Below, in pieces: positions 54,802-64,000 of a DNA stretch of 64,000 nt (positions are counted from its first letter, which is position 1; each line of letters begins with the position of its first letter). The translations under genes were made by a program, and so were the position numbers. Under the pieces are notes generated by a model that was not told where the DNA came from, made no database searches, and saw only the letters and a list, made by a program, of their open reading frames with translations. Location of the stretch: assembly GCA_014323675.1 (NCBI GenBank), contig JACONN010000002.1, positions 1,054,001 through 1,118,000 on the forward strand. Reading direction: 5' to 3'. The stretch comes from Hormoscilla sp. GM7CHS1pb. Its GTDB lineage: Bacteria > Cyanobacteriota > Cyanobacteriia > Cyanobacteriales > Desertifilaceae.

Positions 54802-57732
54802 CTATTCCTCAAATTCTTGAGTCTTAAATTTTAGGGTTCGGCAATTCTCTGTGACTGTACGGACTATTTCATCGGGAAATCCTACCGTTCCGGAAAAATC
54901 GGGAATTTCTGCTTCGATTTCTAAGGTGACTTTTACGTTTGATCCATTCAGAGATGTTAGATGCTGGATGACTTCATTGGCGATCGCCGGGACATCTCGA
55001 TTCACTCGCAGGGCATCCATTTCAATATTCCCATAAAAACGACGCAGTACCGGTGTTTGCCCAACTCCCTGTTCTTCTAAACTTCGATCGCTACTTGACG
55101 GGTAATTTTTTGCCTCGGCTTCCCTGACTGCCCCTGTAGTCTTTCCACGGGAGGCGATCGCCTTTTCTTGCGGGACAACTTCAGCATCTAACTGCTTTTG
55201 GGCGATCGCAGGTTTTACGAGGAGACTTTCGTTACTGATGGTGGGGTCGATCTCTGTTCCTGCCTTGAGACCGATATACCGATCTTTGGCTCGATCGGTC
55301 CGCGGACGGCCCGAAAAATCGAATCCTTCCGCGTAGGCAAAATTGTTAGCCCAAGCTGGGGATGCAACGCCCTCTTTGATGGCTGCAAGTAGGACGTTTT
55401 GATTTTTTAAGCGGGGTAAGTAGGGGTATTGGGTGAGACATTCCCAGAGGCGTAAGAGTGAAATGTGGTTACTATCGGACCACAGAAAACTGTCCAGGGC
55501 TTCCATCCGTAAGATGCTGGCGGCGCATTCGTCCAGCAGATCCCCTTCGTGGACTGCCTTTTTACTCGATCGCTCGATCGGGGAGTCCTGTCCTTTTGGG
55601 AGTCGGGTTTCCTTCCATTCTATCGGCCCCTGGGGGTCTGGCTGGTTGGGCACCAGAAGCCACTGATAAGTCTCCCGTCCGATATGATCGACATCCTGGG
55701 AAGATTGCTGGCGCTTGGTAGTTGCTTGTTTTTCCTGAAAAACATCCAGGTTGAGCACTTCCTTATCATTAACTATGGAGTTCCAAGCGAGGTATTGAGC
55801 GACATTTCGCTCTAGGTTCTCGATTTTGCTGTTGTCTGGTGCCAAAAATAATAGGGTGTTTTTGTGATAACGCTGACCGCTACCTTTGCGGTTCAAGACA
55901 TTCTCTACCCATTGGCGGGCTGGGCTATCATTGCTATTGCTTATGTGGGGATACTGTGGATTAATTACTACAAGTCGCACTCCTCTGGGGTCATCGGGAA
56001 TATCGGCACTCTCCTTTGGTGCGATGTGGACTGCACAGAACTCTCCCTTTGATTTATCTTTTCTCAGGCGATCGCTAATTTCTTTCTCAATGCGTTCCTT
56101 CTCATCCAGGAACTGATGGGCCCGTTCTTGAGCTGTGCGGTTAACATTCGGTTGGGTGGAAACCCAGTAGCGGTTACCATCAAGGTAAAGGTATGTTGCC
56201 CGATCGGTCAATCTTCGCAGGGCATCTCCGAAGATAGCAGCATTTTCCCTTGGTTGAACGCAACCCAGCTTGATTTGATTGTCTTCTAGTCCACGGTTGG
56301 CCCCACGCAGTGTGGGGGCTGAACCCATATAAATGGTGCGGGCCACCCGGCGACAGGCGGAGTAACGACCCAGGTTGGGATTTTCGGAGTCCATCGCCAG
56401 GGGTAAAGAGTTGGGACCATCCACATCTTTTTCGATGATGGGAGTCCAGTTATCTTCTAAGTAGCGGGTTAGTTCCGACTGGACTTGCGGATCGTCCATG
56501 GCAATATGTGCTGGCATGATCAGCAGACTCGTGTTATCTCGTTCCCACAGATTATGAATCACTCTGGCCATTAGTCGCAACACCCCACGGGTGCGCTGGA
56601 ATTTCTCTAAGCTGGACCAGTCCGAGTAGAGGCGATCGAACAGTTCGGGGTGGATGGGATAAGCATCTTTCATTCGCTGTTCGTATTTCCTTTCCTTGCA
56701 TTTATTGGGAAACTCTTGGCTTTGAGTGTGGTACATTTCAGAGAACGCCCGGACCACCGCATCCTGGTAGACTAACTGATGGGACTCCGTAGTCTGAAAT
56801 AGTCGCCGTCGCACAATTTCAAAACTCTCTTCTGCACTCGCAGGTTGCCAGGGAGACTCCACTCGCCCGATCGCATTTTTCAACCGTTCCGTAGCTTCAT
56901 GTCCTTTTTCGCCACCTTTCTCAATATCGGAGGACGGAATGCTAACCACTAGCAGGGTATTCCGGGCATTTTTAGCTGACTCGCTTAGGGTTTGGGCAAA
57001 GGTAAACTGGGTGTCAAAACTGCCGGACGCCATATCGCTTTGTTCGTTTAACTGTCGGGCGTAGGAGACCCATTCATCTATTAAAATCAGACAGGGAGAA
57101 AAGCGATTAAACAGTACCCTCAAGGCATCACCGGGGTTAGTTGAGGTTTCGTCGGCCTTGCGAACTAACTGGTAACCTTCCGCCCCACCGAGTTGCCACG
57201 CTAGTTCCCCCCAAAGGGTTTTGATCTCAGGACGATTTTGTTCTTTATGTTCGGGTTTGTAGGGAGTGATGCCGCTGGGTGGGAGTTTATTACCCACCAG
57301 AACCGCGATGTTGATGTTTTGAAGCGGTTCTTTTAACTGGGTTGTTTGAAAGATCGGTTCTGTACCCGGAAGATCGGAGATTAGTCGGGCCTGACAGAGG
57401 TGATAGAGGGCCAGCATGGCGTGAGTTTTCCCACCGCCGAAGTTGGTTTGCAGTTCAATCACCGGGTCGCCGCCCTTACCACTCAACCGGAGTAGGGCAT
57501 TACTCAGGAGTTGTTTCAACCCTTCCGTGAGATAGGTGCGACGGTAAAACTCAGTGGGGTCCCGGTATTCATCGGAACCTTCATCCAGATAAACCTGCCA
57601 GAGGTCGGCGGCGAATTCGGCCTGCTGGAAGCGACCGGAGGCAACATCGGGGTGAGGTGTGGCAATTTCCCGCCAGGGTTTGAGTCCAGCAAGGGGTTGT
57701 CCTTCCGTGGGTTCGTGGTTGCTTATTGTCAT
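54802..57732 (-). CDS. DUF499 AAA ATPase of a methylase-helicase defence operon
   Basis: A 976-residue ATPase. N-terminal REIATPHPDVASGRFQQAEF is typical of DUF499; Walker A is NFGGGKTHAML (98-108) and Walker B is CLILIDEWVSY (about 215-225). The C-terminal half has regions such as GRETYQWLLVPNQP and ends in an acidic tail. AAGGAGGAACCT precedes the ATG. DUF499 proteins accompany DUF1156 methylases and SNF2/DUF3883 helicases in prokaryotic defence islands, and the same three occur here in one strand order: helicase, methylase, DUF499. Its mechanistic role is not known to me. Confidence 0.87.
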   Translation of the reverse strand: MTISNHEPTEGQPLAGLKPWREIATPHPDVASGRFQQAEFAADLWQVYLDEGSDEYRDPTEFYRRTYLTEGLKQLLSNALLRLSGKGGDPVIELQTNFGGGKTHAMLALYHLCQARLISDLPGTEPIFQTTQLKEPLQNINIAVLVGNKLPPSGITPYKPEHKEQNRPEIKTLWGELAWQLGGAEGYQLVRKADETSTNPGDALRVLFNRFSPCLILIDEWVSYARQLNEQSDMASGSFDTQFTFAQTLSESAKNARNTLLVVSIPSSDIEKGGEKGHEATERLKNAIGRVESPWQPASAEESFEIVRRRLFQTTESHQLVYQDAVVRAFSEMYHTQSQEFPNKCKERKYEQRMKDAYPIHPELFDRLYSDWSSLEKFQRTRGVLRLMARVIHNLWERDNTSLLIMPAHIAMDDPQVQSELTRYLEDNWTPIIEKDVDGPNSLPLAMDSENPNLGRYSACRRVARTIYMGSAPTLRGANRGLEDNQIKLGCVQPRENAAIFGDALRRLTDRATYLYLDGNRYWVSTQPNVNRTAQERAHQFLDEKERIEKEISDRLRKDKSKGEFCAVHIAPKESADIPDDPRGVRLVVINPQYPHISNSNDSPARQWVENVLNRKGSGQRYHKNTLLFLAPDNSKIENLERNVAQYLAWNSIVNDKEVLNLDVFQEKQATTKRQQSSQDVDHIGRETYQWLLVPNQPDPQGPIEWKETRLPKGQDSPIERSSKKAVHEGDLLDECAASILRMEALDSFLWSDSNHISLLRLWECLTQYPYLPRLKNQNVLLAAIKEGVASPAWANNFAYAEGFDFSGRPRTDRAKDRYIGLKAGTEIDPTISNESLLVKPAIAQKQLDAEVVPQEKAIASRGKTTGAVREAEAKNYPSSSDRSLEEQGVGQTPVLRRFYGNIEMDALRVNRDVPAIANEVIQHLTSLNGSNVKVTLEIEAEIPDFSGTVGFPDEIVRTVTENCRTLKFKTQEFEE

Positions 57733-57749
57733 AGGTTCCTCCTTCTGTT

Positions 57750-57942
57750 TGGGTGGTCAAAATAGTTTTACTCGTTCCCAGGCTCCGCCTGGGAACGAAC
57801 ACCGGAGGCTCTGCCTCCAAGGGGGTGCAACACGGTTTGCCCGCAAGTCCAGCGGTGGGGCGTCACAACAGCCTGAGTCTTAGTTCTGGGGAGGATACTT
57901 TGACCTCAACCGGCACCCAACTGCAAACCCGTGCCCTACTGT
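57750..57942. other. Gene-free insert sequence beside array 1
   Basis: About 190 bases between the DUF499 leader and the repeat array. Contains the GTTCCCAGGCTCCGCCTGGGAAC palindrome (about 57775-57797) and a GGAGGCTCTGCCTCC palindrome, both also seen near 5900-5975. No gene. Confidence 0.5.
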
Positions 57943-58168
57943 TGGGGTTTTGGACCTCTCGGTTGAGGTTTTGGACCTCTCAGTTGGGGTTTAAAACCTC
58001 TCGGTTGAGGTTTTGGACCTCTCAGTTGGGGTTTAAAACCTCTCGGTCGGGGTTTAAAACCTCTCGGTCGGGGTTTTGGACCTCTCAGTTGGGGTTTAAA
58101 ACCTCTCAGTTGGGGTTTAAAACCTCTCGGTCGGGGTTTTGAACCTCTCGGTTGAGGTTTACAACCTC
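57943..58168. repeat. 21-bp tandem repeat (GGGGTTTTGGACCTCTCGGTT), array 1
   Basis: Eleven units of 21 bases, in two main forms (GGTTTTGGACCTCTC and GGTTTAAAACCTCTC). Each unit holds an imperfect palindrome around GAGGTTT...AAACCTC. It lies between the methylase stop and the DUF499 start, inside an insertion flanked by a 19-base direct repeat (57731-57749 and 58190-58208). There are no spacers, so it is not CRISPR. Confidence 0.88.
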
Positions 58169-58176
58169 TCAAAAGG

Positions 58177-60055
58177 CTAGCATGTCTTTATAGGTTCCTC
58201 CTTCTGTTCGAGTACGTTTAATTGAACGGGCTGCTGAGATTGAAACTCTCTTGCCAAGCGGCTGATTTCTGGCCAGGAAATCACCAGACTATTATACTGA
58301 ATGGCCTCTTGCGCCCAGCCTTTTCTGTCGCACAGGTTGTAAAGGCGATAGGCTAAGTCTCGGGCTATTTCGCCCCGGTCCCCTAGTTTGGCCAGGAGTT
58401 CCGCAGCACCCTGTTCGCCCTTTTTATCCAGTTCGCGGATCAGGTATTGGGTTATTTCCCAGTCTGGCACATTGTCTTTAGGAACCCAGTCTGTAAGGAG
58501 TTCTTCTCGCTTCAGCAGGCGCACTTTGCCGCTTACCGCTTCTAGCATGCCTGCTTCTACCATACCTTGAATGCTGGTATTTTTCGCTTTGGATAAAGTT
58601 TCCGCTTCTCCATAGGACGCTGCCTTGTATTGATATTGCTCAAACCAGGTGAGGGCCCAGCGGGTATCGCTATCAAATTCCCCTTCCTGTTCGCTGAGGA
58701 ATTCGTCGAGAATTTGGTTGATCAGTTGTAAGGCCGTGCGGACCCCCATCCGGGAACCATCGTTTTCCAGGACGGTAGCATATTTGGAGAAAACCTCCAT
58801 TCCCGGTCCGATGCTAGCTTGGGCGAGGTCTACGGGGGCGATGTTGCCCTGTTGCAGGGTTTTGAGGGCTTTGGGAAGCGATCGTTTCAGTTCGCTGAGG
58901 AATTGGCGGCGGGTAGTTTTGGGCGCGTTTTCCGGGCGCGGGCGACAGACGAGGAGAATGGATGATGCGAGGGCGTTGGAAGATTGTGCAAGCATTCGGC
59001 CACTCCTTTCTGTTCGCAGTGGCCAGGTGCCACCAATGCTAAAGTTTGCCTGCATTAACGCTTCTAGAATCGTTTCCCAACCTGTCGAAGCGACTTGCTC
59101 GTTACTATCTGTTTCCGTTTGTTTGAGAGCATAATAAACTGTGACTGGATAATGGTGATGGTTGATTTTGTTAAGGCGATTAAAAACTTTAATCAGGCTA
59201 GACTCAAAAAACTCTTTTGCCTTTTCGCGACTGCCATGTCTGAACTTATCGGCAACCATTTCCCGTTCTTTGGGGACTAATAGGGTGCTGAATATGTCTG
59301 GATAAATATTGCCGATTGATTTGCGCAGCCACACATAGAAAAAATCTGATATATCAGCATATGGTACCGCATCGTAATATGGAGGATCTGTCGAAATTAG
59401 TTTGGCTGTAGAGTCATCTTTATGGTTGGATGTCGCTTCATGTTGAGTAACTTGGCCATAGGTGTTAGGAAAATTCTTTTCAAGAACTTTTGTAATCCAC
59501 TCAATGGCACCATTAAAGCTTCCTGTAGAATCACTGAATGGATTTGCTTCTGCAAAGTCCCAAGTCATTGGTATTGCTTGTCTTCCAAATGTATTGCGAA
59601 TTTTATCCGCAGTGATCTGCCAAGAGCAAATTGTTGAATTTCTATCTGCTAGTCTGTCTATGCTGAATCCCAAATAAGTGGCGATCGCCTCACCATAAGC
59701 CCTCGCCCCAGTGCCGCCATCATTCAAAGGCACGTCATCATACCGTTCCGGAAAAATCGGCCAACTCGCTGCGTTCGCATCTTGGGTCGCCCTCTCTTTT
59801 GCTTCACTTACCAAGTCACTGAATGTCGTTAAGGCAATCAATTGGCGATCGGTGAAGAGATCGCCATGTTTTGTCATCCCATAGATAGGAGGTCTTATGT
59901 CTCGAGAATTTGTAGGCAATTCTGCTTCGGGTTTCCATTCTGGTTGAGCAGAAAACGCAATCTTTTCCTGTACGGAAGTCGGTGATAAATAAATTCTGCC
60001 CTTTTCTCCTTCCACAACGATCGCCATCAACTGCTGACCCATGCGCCCTGCCTTT
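58177..60055 (-). pseudogene. DUF1156-type adenine methylase lacking its N-terminal part
   Basis: The remaining 621 residues begin at a fortuitous ATG (60042), but coding sense extends to a TAG just beyond 60055, at the edge of repeat array 2. Motif IV, STDPPYYDAVPYADISDFFY (DPPY at 219-222), identifies an N6-adenine methylase. The DUF1156 region and the SAM-binding part that normally precede it, roughly a third of a usual 900-1000 residue protein, are gone. The 3' end also overlaps duplicated DUF499-leader sequence, so its last residues (EEPIKTC) are not native. The remnant should be unable to methylate DNA. Confidence 0.85.
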
Positions 60056-60056
60056 C

Positions 60057-60302
60057 CCTACTGTTGAGGTTTTGGACCTCTCGGTTGGGGTTTTGGACCT
60101 CTCGGTTGGGGTTTTGGACCTCTCGGTTGAGGTTTTGGACCTCTCAGTTGGGGTTTTGGACCTCTCGGTTGGGGTTTTGGACCTCTCAGTTGGGGTTTAA
60201 AACCTCTCGGTCGGGGTTTTGGACCTCTCAGTTGGGGTTTAAAACCTCTCGGTTGGGGTTTTGGACCTCTCAGTTGGGGTTTAAAACCTCTCGGTTGGGG
60301 TA
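60057..60302. repeat. 21-bp tandem repeat, array 2
   Basis: Eleven full units plus a partial twelfth of the same 21-base family as array 1, dominated by the GGGTTTTGGACCTCTC form. It occupies the position where the 5' part of the methylase gene should be. Confidence 0.88.
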
Positions 60303-60343
60303 ACCCAGGTCTCAATCGGTATTTTGGTCTTTAATTTACTCAT
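60300..60343 (-). pseudogene. Orphan gene start upstream of array 2
   Basis: Fourteen codons, MSKLKTKIPIETWVT, with GAGGCGAG before the ATG, begin 10 bases after the helicase stop and then run into array 2, where a TAA ends them. This may be the left-over start of the methylase gene, or of a Uma2-type gene (IETWVT is familiar from those). The rest was lost at the array. Confidence 0.4.
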
Positions 60344-60352
60344 GACTCGCCT

Positions 60353-63300
60353 CTATTGAGAAACAGTTTTTAGGGGATCAACTCCACGGTTCCAGAGTTC
60401 CTCCCAACTGTAGTTGACGCTACTAACTCCAAAATCTGGCTCCCGCCGAAATGGTTCTTTCACATAGCGCAGGATAGGATCATTTTCGCCCTTAACCTGC
60501 ACCAATGCCAAAATATAATTATCTGGCTTATTGAGGGCAGTGAGGATTTCATTTTTGGTCACCGTGACGGTATCTGCCCCTTCTATCCGACCCTTCACTT
60601 CAATAAATCGCAGTTGTCCAGTTTCCGGTCTAACTGATTCTATATCATATCCGCACTTGCGATCGCTGACATCCTGTGGATCATATCCTAAAGATTTTTC
60701 CGCTGCCATGACTGCTTCCATTCCTAGTTGTTCTACCCGCTTCCTTTCTCTGGTAAGGTTCGTAGATGGGGGATTCCCTTGCAGTCGCTGCAATAGTCCC
60801 ATCGGCACTACCAGCGCCCCGCCGACAACTACCGGAGGCATGGCAGAAAGCTTGCGTTCCTGTTCCAGTTCCGATAGGCGCTTCTGGAGGCGATCGGCTA
60901 ATTCATCTGCCCGTTGCTGGGCCTTTGCCGAGTTTAGTTTAGCATTAGGTTTGCCCGCTTGTTCCTGCAACCGCAGATCCGCTGCCCGGTGGTCCCAGTA
61001 GTTGATTTCCTTGGTTAACCGATCTTTTACCGCCCGCATTGTTTTGTCAATCAGTTCCTGTTTACGTGTCCGTACCTCCTGGATGTGCTGTGGCACTAAG
61101 CTGGTAATGGCGTAGCTGACAGCTTTGCTTTCTATCTCGTCCCGGACTCCCAAACCTTGGATAAGCGTGGCTACTGACTCCACTCCTTCTAGGGGTCGGT
61201 AATCTAAATAGGGGGCATAACCGGCCACCTTGGCTTCACCCTCACTATTAATTTCGACATGCTGCATCCGGCGAGAAACAATGCGGCGACTGGAAGTATC
61301 TGTAGTGCGGGCATCTTGGATAGAATGTTCTAGGGTAACCAAGACCCGCACTTCTTCTGAGAGATCCTTTTCGTCTACCAGAACTGCTCCCTGTCGCATG
61401 AGGTCGCGATGACGTTCTAAGATCAGGTCGAGAGTAGCATCCAGCAGGGGATGTCCCGGACAAATGAACTCTGCTAAAGGCTTTCCGGGAACGCCGATCA
61501 ATTCTTTCTCAAAGCAAACGCGCTCGTAGCGCGGTAATATTGGTTGACCGATGCCTATATGGCGGTTACGGATCGTGGCCGGGACGCGGGTAATTTCATA
61601 ACGCCTCTGTTCCCGCTGTTTGATCGTCCCTCCCAAGCGTCCGAAGGCTTCCAAGAAAAAGGAGACGATGAAGTGGGGCTGAAGCTTTCGCGCTGCGGCC
61701 CGTTCCATATCCTGCCGGATCTCCTGCACTGCGATCGCATTCATAGAATCGTGAGCCAGGGTCCGTTCCGCCAGTAATTCCTGTAGGCGCGATCGGTCGA
61801 AGCGATCGGCTACCACCTGGTCGAGTTTGGCCTTGATATCCGGGCGATCGCCGTAACGAATAGCTTCGATCAGGAGTTCCCGCAGTTCCTTTCCCGCGAT
61901 CGCCTTTCCCAGGACATCAAAAACCTTACCACCAAGTGCTTTTTGCTCAATTTCCAGTTTTTTCAACAGGGACAAATAAACGTCCCCCTCGCGAGTTTCC
62001 CCAGCAACCAAACTCCAAAGATGACAGACTTCCGTTTGTCCAATTCTATGAATACGCCCGAAGCGCTGTTCCAAGCGGTTCGGGTTCCAGGGGAGGTCGT
62101 AATTCACCATCAAATGGGCCCTTTGCAGATTTATCCCTTCCCCCGCTGCATCCGTAGCAATCAAAACATCAACGGTAACATCTTGCTTAAAAATATCCTC
62201 CGCCTTCTTGCGCATCTCCCGACCCATGCTACCATGAATTGTGGTCACAACTGACGGACGTCCCAGTAAAGTGCAAATGCGATCGCGCAAATAGTTTAAG
62301 GTATCTCGATGTTCCGTAAAGATCACCAACTTGCGCCGATGTCCCCCAGCATCAAACATCTCCGCCTGATCTTGCAAAAGTTTCGATAGTTCCTCCCATT
62401 TCCGGTCCTTACCGCTTTGCTTGACTTCCAAGGCCAGGTTTTCCAGTCTGTTTAAATGGGCAATTTCTGCCTGTAATTCCGCGATCGTCCGGGATGCAGT
62501 GGCGAGATCTGCCACCTCCTCTTCGATCTTTTCCCGTTCATCTCCCGATTTTTCCGGAACGGTGGAGTCATAAAAATCTTCATCCCAAGCTTCCAGGTCG
62601 ATGGTCAAATCAAACTCCAACTCTGCTAAAGTACCCCGCTTTTTCAGTTCCTCCTCCCGTAGCTTCTTTTCCAGTCGTTCCCGTCGCCGTTTCAGAGATT
62701 GATAAATAGCTTCCGGAGAAGAAGCGAGGCGACGCTGTAGAATAGTTAAGGCGAAACCTACCGTACTTTTGCGACCATTATTAGTGAGAGTTTCCGCCCG
62801 GTTAAACTCTTCCCTCACGTACTCAGTGACTCGTTTGTAGAGAATTGATTCTAGATCGGAGAGGGCATACTGGACCGTATGGGTGCGACGTTCGGGAAAA
62901 AGGGGTAAACCATCAAACTTAAGTAAATCTTCCTTCACCAGGCGACGGAACATGTCTAAACTATTGCAGAAATGCACCCCATCCCGAAAACGTCCTTCAA
63001 AGCGATCGCCGTCCAGGAGTGCCAGGAAAAGTTGAAAGTCCTCTTCCTTGCCATTGTGGGGAGTTGCAGTCATCAACAGGAAATGACGAGTGAGAGTAGC
63101 CAGTTGCTTCCCCAGTTTATAGCGCTTAGTTTCCTTGATTTGATTACCATAAAACGAGGCAGACATCTTGTGGGCTTCATCCACAACCACCAGATCCCAA
63201 TCTGTTTGGTCAAGTTTAGCTTGGCAGATATCACTGCGACTCAACTGATCCAGTCGGGCAATGACCAGGGACATTTCCGCCAAAGCATTTCCCGTCCGTG

Positions 63301-63868
63301 CTGTTTCCAGGCGATCGTTCGTTAAAATCTCAAAGGGTAGATGAAACTTCTGAGATAACTCATCTTGCCACTGCACCGCCAAGCTACCAGGACAAACGAT
63401 CAAGCAGCGTTGCAGATCTCCCCGGATCAGCAACTCGCGGATAAACAGCCCGGCCATGATCGTTTTCCCGGCACCGGGGTCATCTGCCAGCAGAAAGCGG
63501 AGGGGCTGACGGGTCAGCATTTCCTCGTAAACTGCGGTAATTTGGTGAGGGAGGGGTTCCACGAGGGATGTATGGACGGCCAGCAGCGGGTCGAAGAGGT
63601 GGGCCAAGCGAATGCGGTGGGCTTCCATTACCAGTCGTAACAAAGCCCCATCACCGTCAAAACTCCAAGGTCGTCCGACTACTACTACTTCCAGATCCGG
63701 TTCGCGATCGCGATAGAGAATTTCCGTGTGGGGCTGCCCGATCGTATCCTTATAAGTGAGCTCAACCACATCACTGCCGTGCCACTTGGCATTAATGACG
63801 GTGATATTGTGGTTTGGGAGGATACCTTTAACAGTTGCACCCAGGGTGAGGTCTTCGAGTTTAGCCAT
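60353..63868 (-). CDS. SNF2-family helicase with C-terminal DUF3883 domain
   Basis: Superfamily 2 helicase of 1171 residues from the ATG at 63868 (MAKLEDLTLGATVKGILPNH); an upstream frame to 63931 overlaps a palindrome and is less likely. Motif I is DDPGAGKTIMAG, motif II VVDEAHKM, motif III LLMTATPHNG, and the C-terminal lobe has TTIHGSMGREMRKKAEDIF and NPNRLEQRFGRIHRIGQ. The end (GQLRFIEVKGRIEGADTVTV) is DUF3883, a nuclease-fold-like module. It is the first gene of the operon and appears intact. In the related DISARM system the SNF2 helicase DrmD acts with a methylase; this set is similar but lacks DrmABC genes in view. Confidence 0.9.
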   Translation of the reverse strand: MAKLEDLTLGATVKGILPNHNITVINAKWHGSDVVELTYKDTIGQPHTEILYRDREPDLEVVVVGRPWSFDGDGALLRLVMEAHRIRLAHLFDPLLAVHTSLVEPLPHQITAVYEEMLTRQPLRFLLADDPGAGKTIMAGLFIRELLIRGDLQRCLIVCPGSLAVQWQDELSQKFHLPFEILTNDRLETARTGNALAEMSLVIARLDQLSRSDICQAKLDQTDWDLVVVDEAHKMSASFYGNQIKETKRYKLGKQLATLTRHFLLMTATPHNGKEEDFQLFLALLDGDRFEGRFRDGVHFCNSLDMFRRLVKEDLLKFDGLPLFPERRTHTVQYALSDLESILYKRVTEYVREEFNRAETLTNNGRKSTVGFALTILQRRLASSPEAIYQSLKRRRERLEKKLREEELKKRGTLAELEFDLTIDLEAWDEDFYDSTVPEKSGDEREKIEEEVADLATASRTIAELQAEIAHLNRLENLALEVKQSGKDRKWEELSKLLQDQAEMFDAGGHRRKLVIFTEHRDTLNYLRDRICTLLGRPSVVTTIHGSMGREMRKKAEDIFKQDVTVDVLIATDAAGEGINLQRAHLMVNYDLPWNPNRLEQRFGRIHRIGQTEVCHLWSLVAGETREGDVYLSLLKKLEIEQKALGGKVFDVLGKAIAGKELRELLIEAIRYGDRPDIKAKLDQVVADRFDRSRLQELLAERTLAHDSMNAIAVQEIRQDMERAAARKLQPHFIVSFFLEAFGRLGGTIKQREQRRYEITRVPATIRNRHIGIGQPILPRYERVCFEKELIGVPGKPLAEFICPGHPLLDATLDLILERHRDLMRQGAVLVDEKDLSEEVRVLVTLEHSIQDARTTDTSSRRIVSRRMQHVEINSEGEAKVAGYAPYLDYRPLEGVESVATLIQGLGVRDEIESKAVSYAITSLVPQHIQEVRTRKQELIDKTMRAVKDRLTKEINYWDHRAADLRLQEQAGKPNAKLNSAKAQQRADELADRLQKRLSELEQERKLSAMPPVVVGGALVVPMGLLQRLQGNPPSTNLTRERKRVEQLGMEAVMAAEKSLGYDPQDVSDRKCGYDIESVRPETGQLRFIEVKGRIEGADTVTVTKNEILTALNKPDNYILALVQVKGENDPILRYVKEPFRREPDFGVSSVNYSWEELWNRGVDPLKTVSQ

Positions 63869-63930
63869 GTTTGAGAGATTTCGGTAAACTTGCTCTGTGC
63901 AGGACTTTCTGCTTGACAATTTGTACAACA

Positions 63931-63956
63931 CTATATCTAAATAGTATTAGATATAG
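63931..63956. promoter_or_regulatory. Perfect 10-bp inverted repeat upstream of the helicase operon
   Basis: CTATATCTAA and TTAGATATAG flank six bases (ATAGTA), centred about 75 bases before the helicase start. The size and spacing fit an operator for a dimeric repressor, overlapping probable promoter sequence (TATAGT or TAATACT on the minus strand). No regulator gene lies in the visible part of the operon. Confidence 0.6.
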
Positions 63957-64000
63957 GGATTCTTTGAGCAAGTGGACGAACAGACAGATGTAGTCACGAT

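Noticed and set aside
57943..60302. CRISPR array suspicion for the 21-bp repeats
   Set aside because: Units are directly adjacent with no unique spacers, and no cas genes are present.
58148..60342. The 21-bp arrays as coding heptads (GFWTSRL-type peptides)
   Set aside because: The open frames are a result of the 21-base period; no starts with ribosome-binding sites, and units differ by silent and non-silent changes alike.
54802..63931. Calling the operon a complete DISARM or BREX system
   Set aside because: No DrmA, DrmB, DrmC, PglZ or BrxC-type gene is visible; DUF499 and DUF1156 belong to a related but different set.
1..64000. tRNA, rRNA and riboswitch genes
   Set aside because: Scanned by eye for TTCGA-loop and stem patterns; nothing convincing. 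A covariance-model search would be needed to exclude them.

Overview
The window reads as cyanobacterial chromosome. The palindrome GCGATCGC (HIP1) is scattered throughout, and many products match families I know mainly from filamentous cyanobacteria (DUF6761, DUF4336, DUF6887/DUF6888, many Uma2 nucleases, DUF433). A large filamentous Oscillatoriales-type organism is the best guess; the species cannot be read from the sequence.

Layout. 0-9 kb is mostly housekeeping and signalling: a sulfotransferase cut by the left edge, a five-PAS histidine kinase with a LOV-type domain, an OmpR-like regulator, DUF6761, an aldo/keto reductase and a membrane protein. 8.6-12.7 kb is accessory: a broken ParA cassette, a toxin/immunity-like pair with a truncated second immunity copy, and a phased 21-bp repeat. 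12.7-15.8 kb holds a TPR histidine kinase followed by a receiver fused to a Schlafen-like AlbA_2 domain. 15.8-22.5 kb has mostly disrupted genes (DUF4336, Uma2, GTPase, MntA-HepT, a dockerin-like protein) and a group II intron tail. 22.5-34 kb is a defence-like island with three separate two-gene cassettes, each an OLD-type AAA ATPase overlapping a TOPRIM-like partner (unnamed, DUF4276, DUF4435). argD, a potassium channel, a GNAT and a VapBC remnant lie between them. 34.3-36.3 kb carries a TumE/TumA-like pair and an operon of very small genes. 36.7-39.7 kb is a broken LRR-Roc-COR gene.

40.1-51.05 kb is the most striking region: twelve nearly identical tandem copies of one Uma2-nuclease gene. 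They differ in a C7/C8 tract that closes or opens the frame, in the number of coiled-coil heptads (4 to 16), and in the orientation of a 6-nt hairpin loop between genes. 51.3-54.6 kb has a nuclease-toxin/immunity-like pair, icd and a VapBC pair. 54.8-63.9 kb is an operon of DUF499 ATPase, DUF1156-type adenine methylase and SNF2/DUF3883 helicase. Its methylase has lost its N-terminal part beside a 21-bp repeat array.

Caution: many genes are split by single-base changes in C or G runs, including the normally essential icd (twice). Some disruptions, possibly including the C7/C8 variation in the Uma2 array, may be sequencing errors. No tRNA, rRNA, CRISPR array or prophage was seen.
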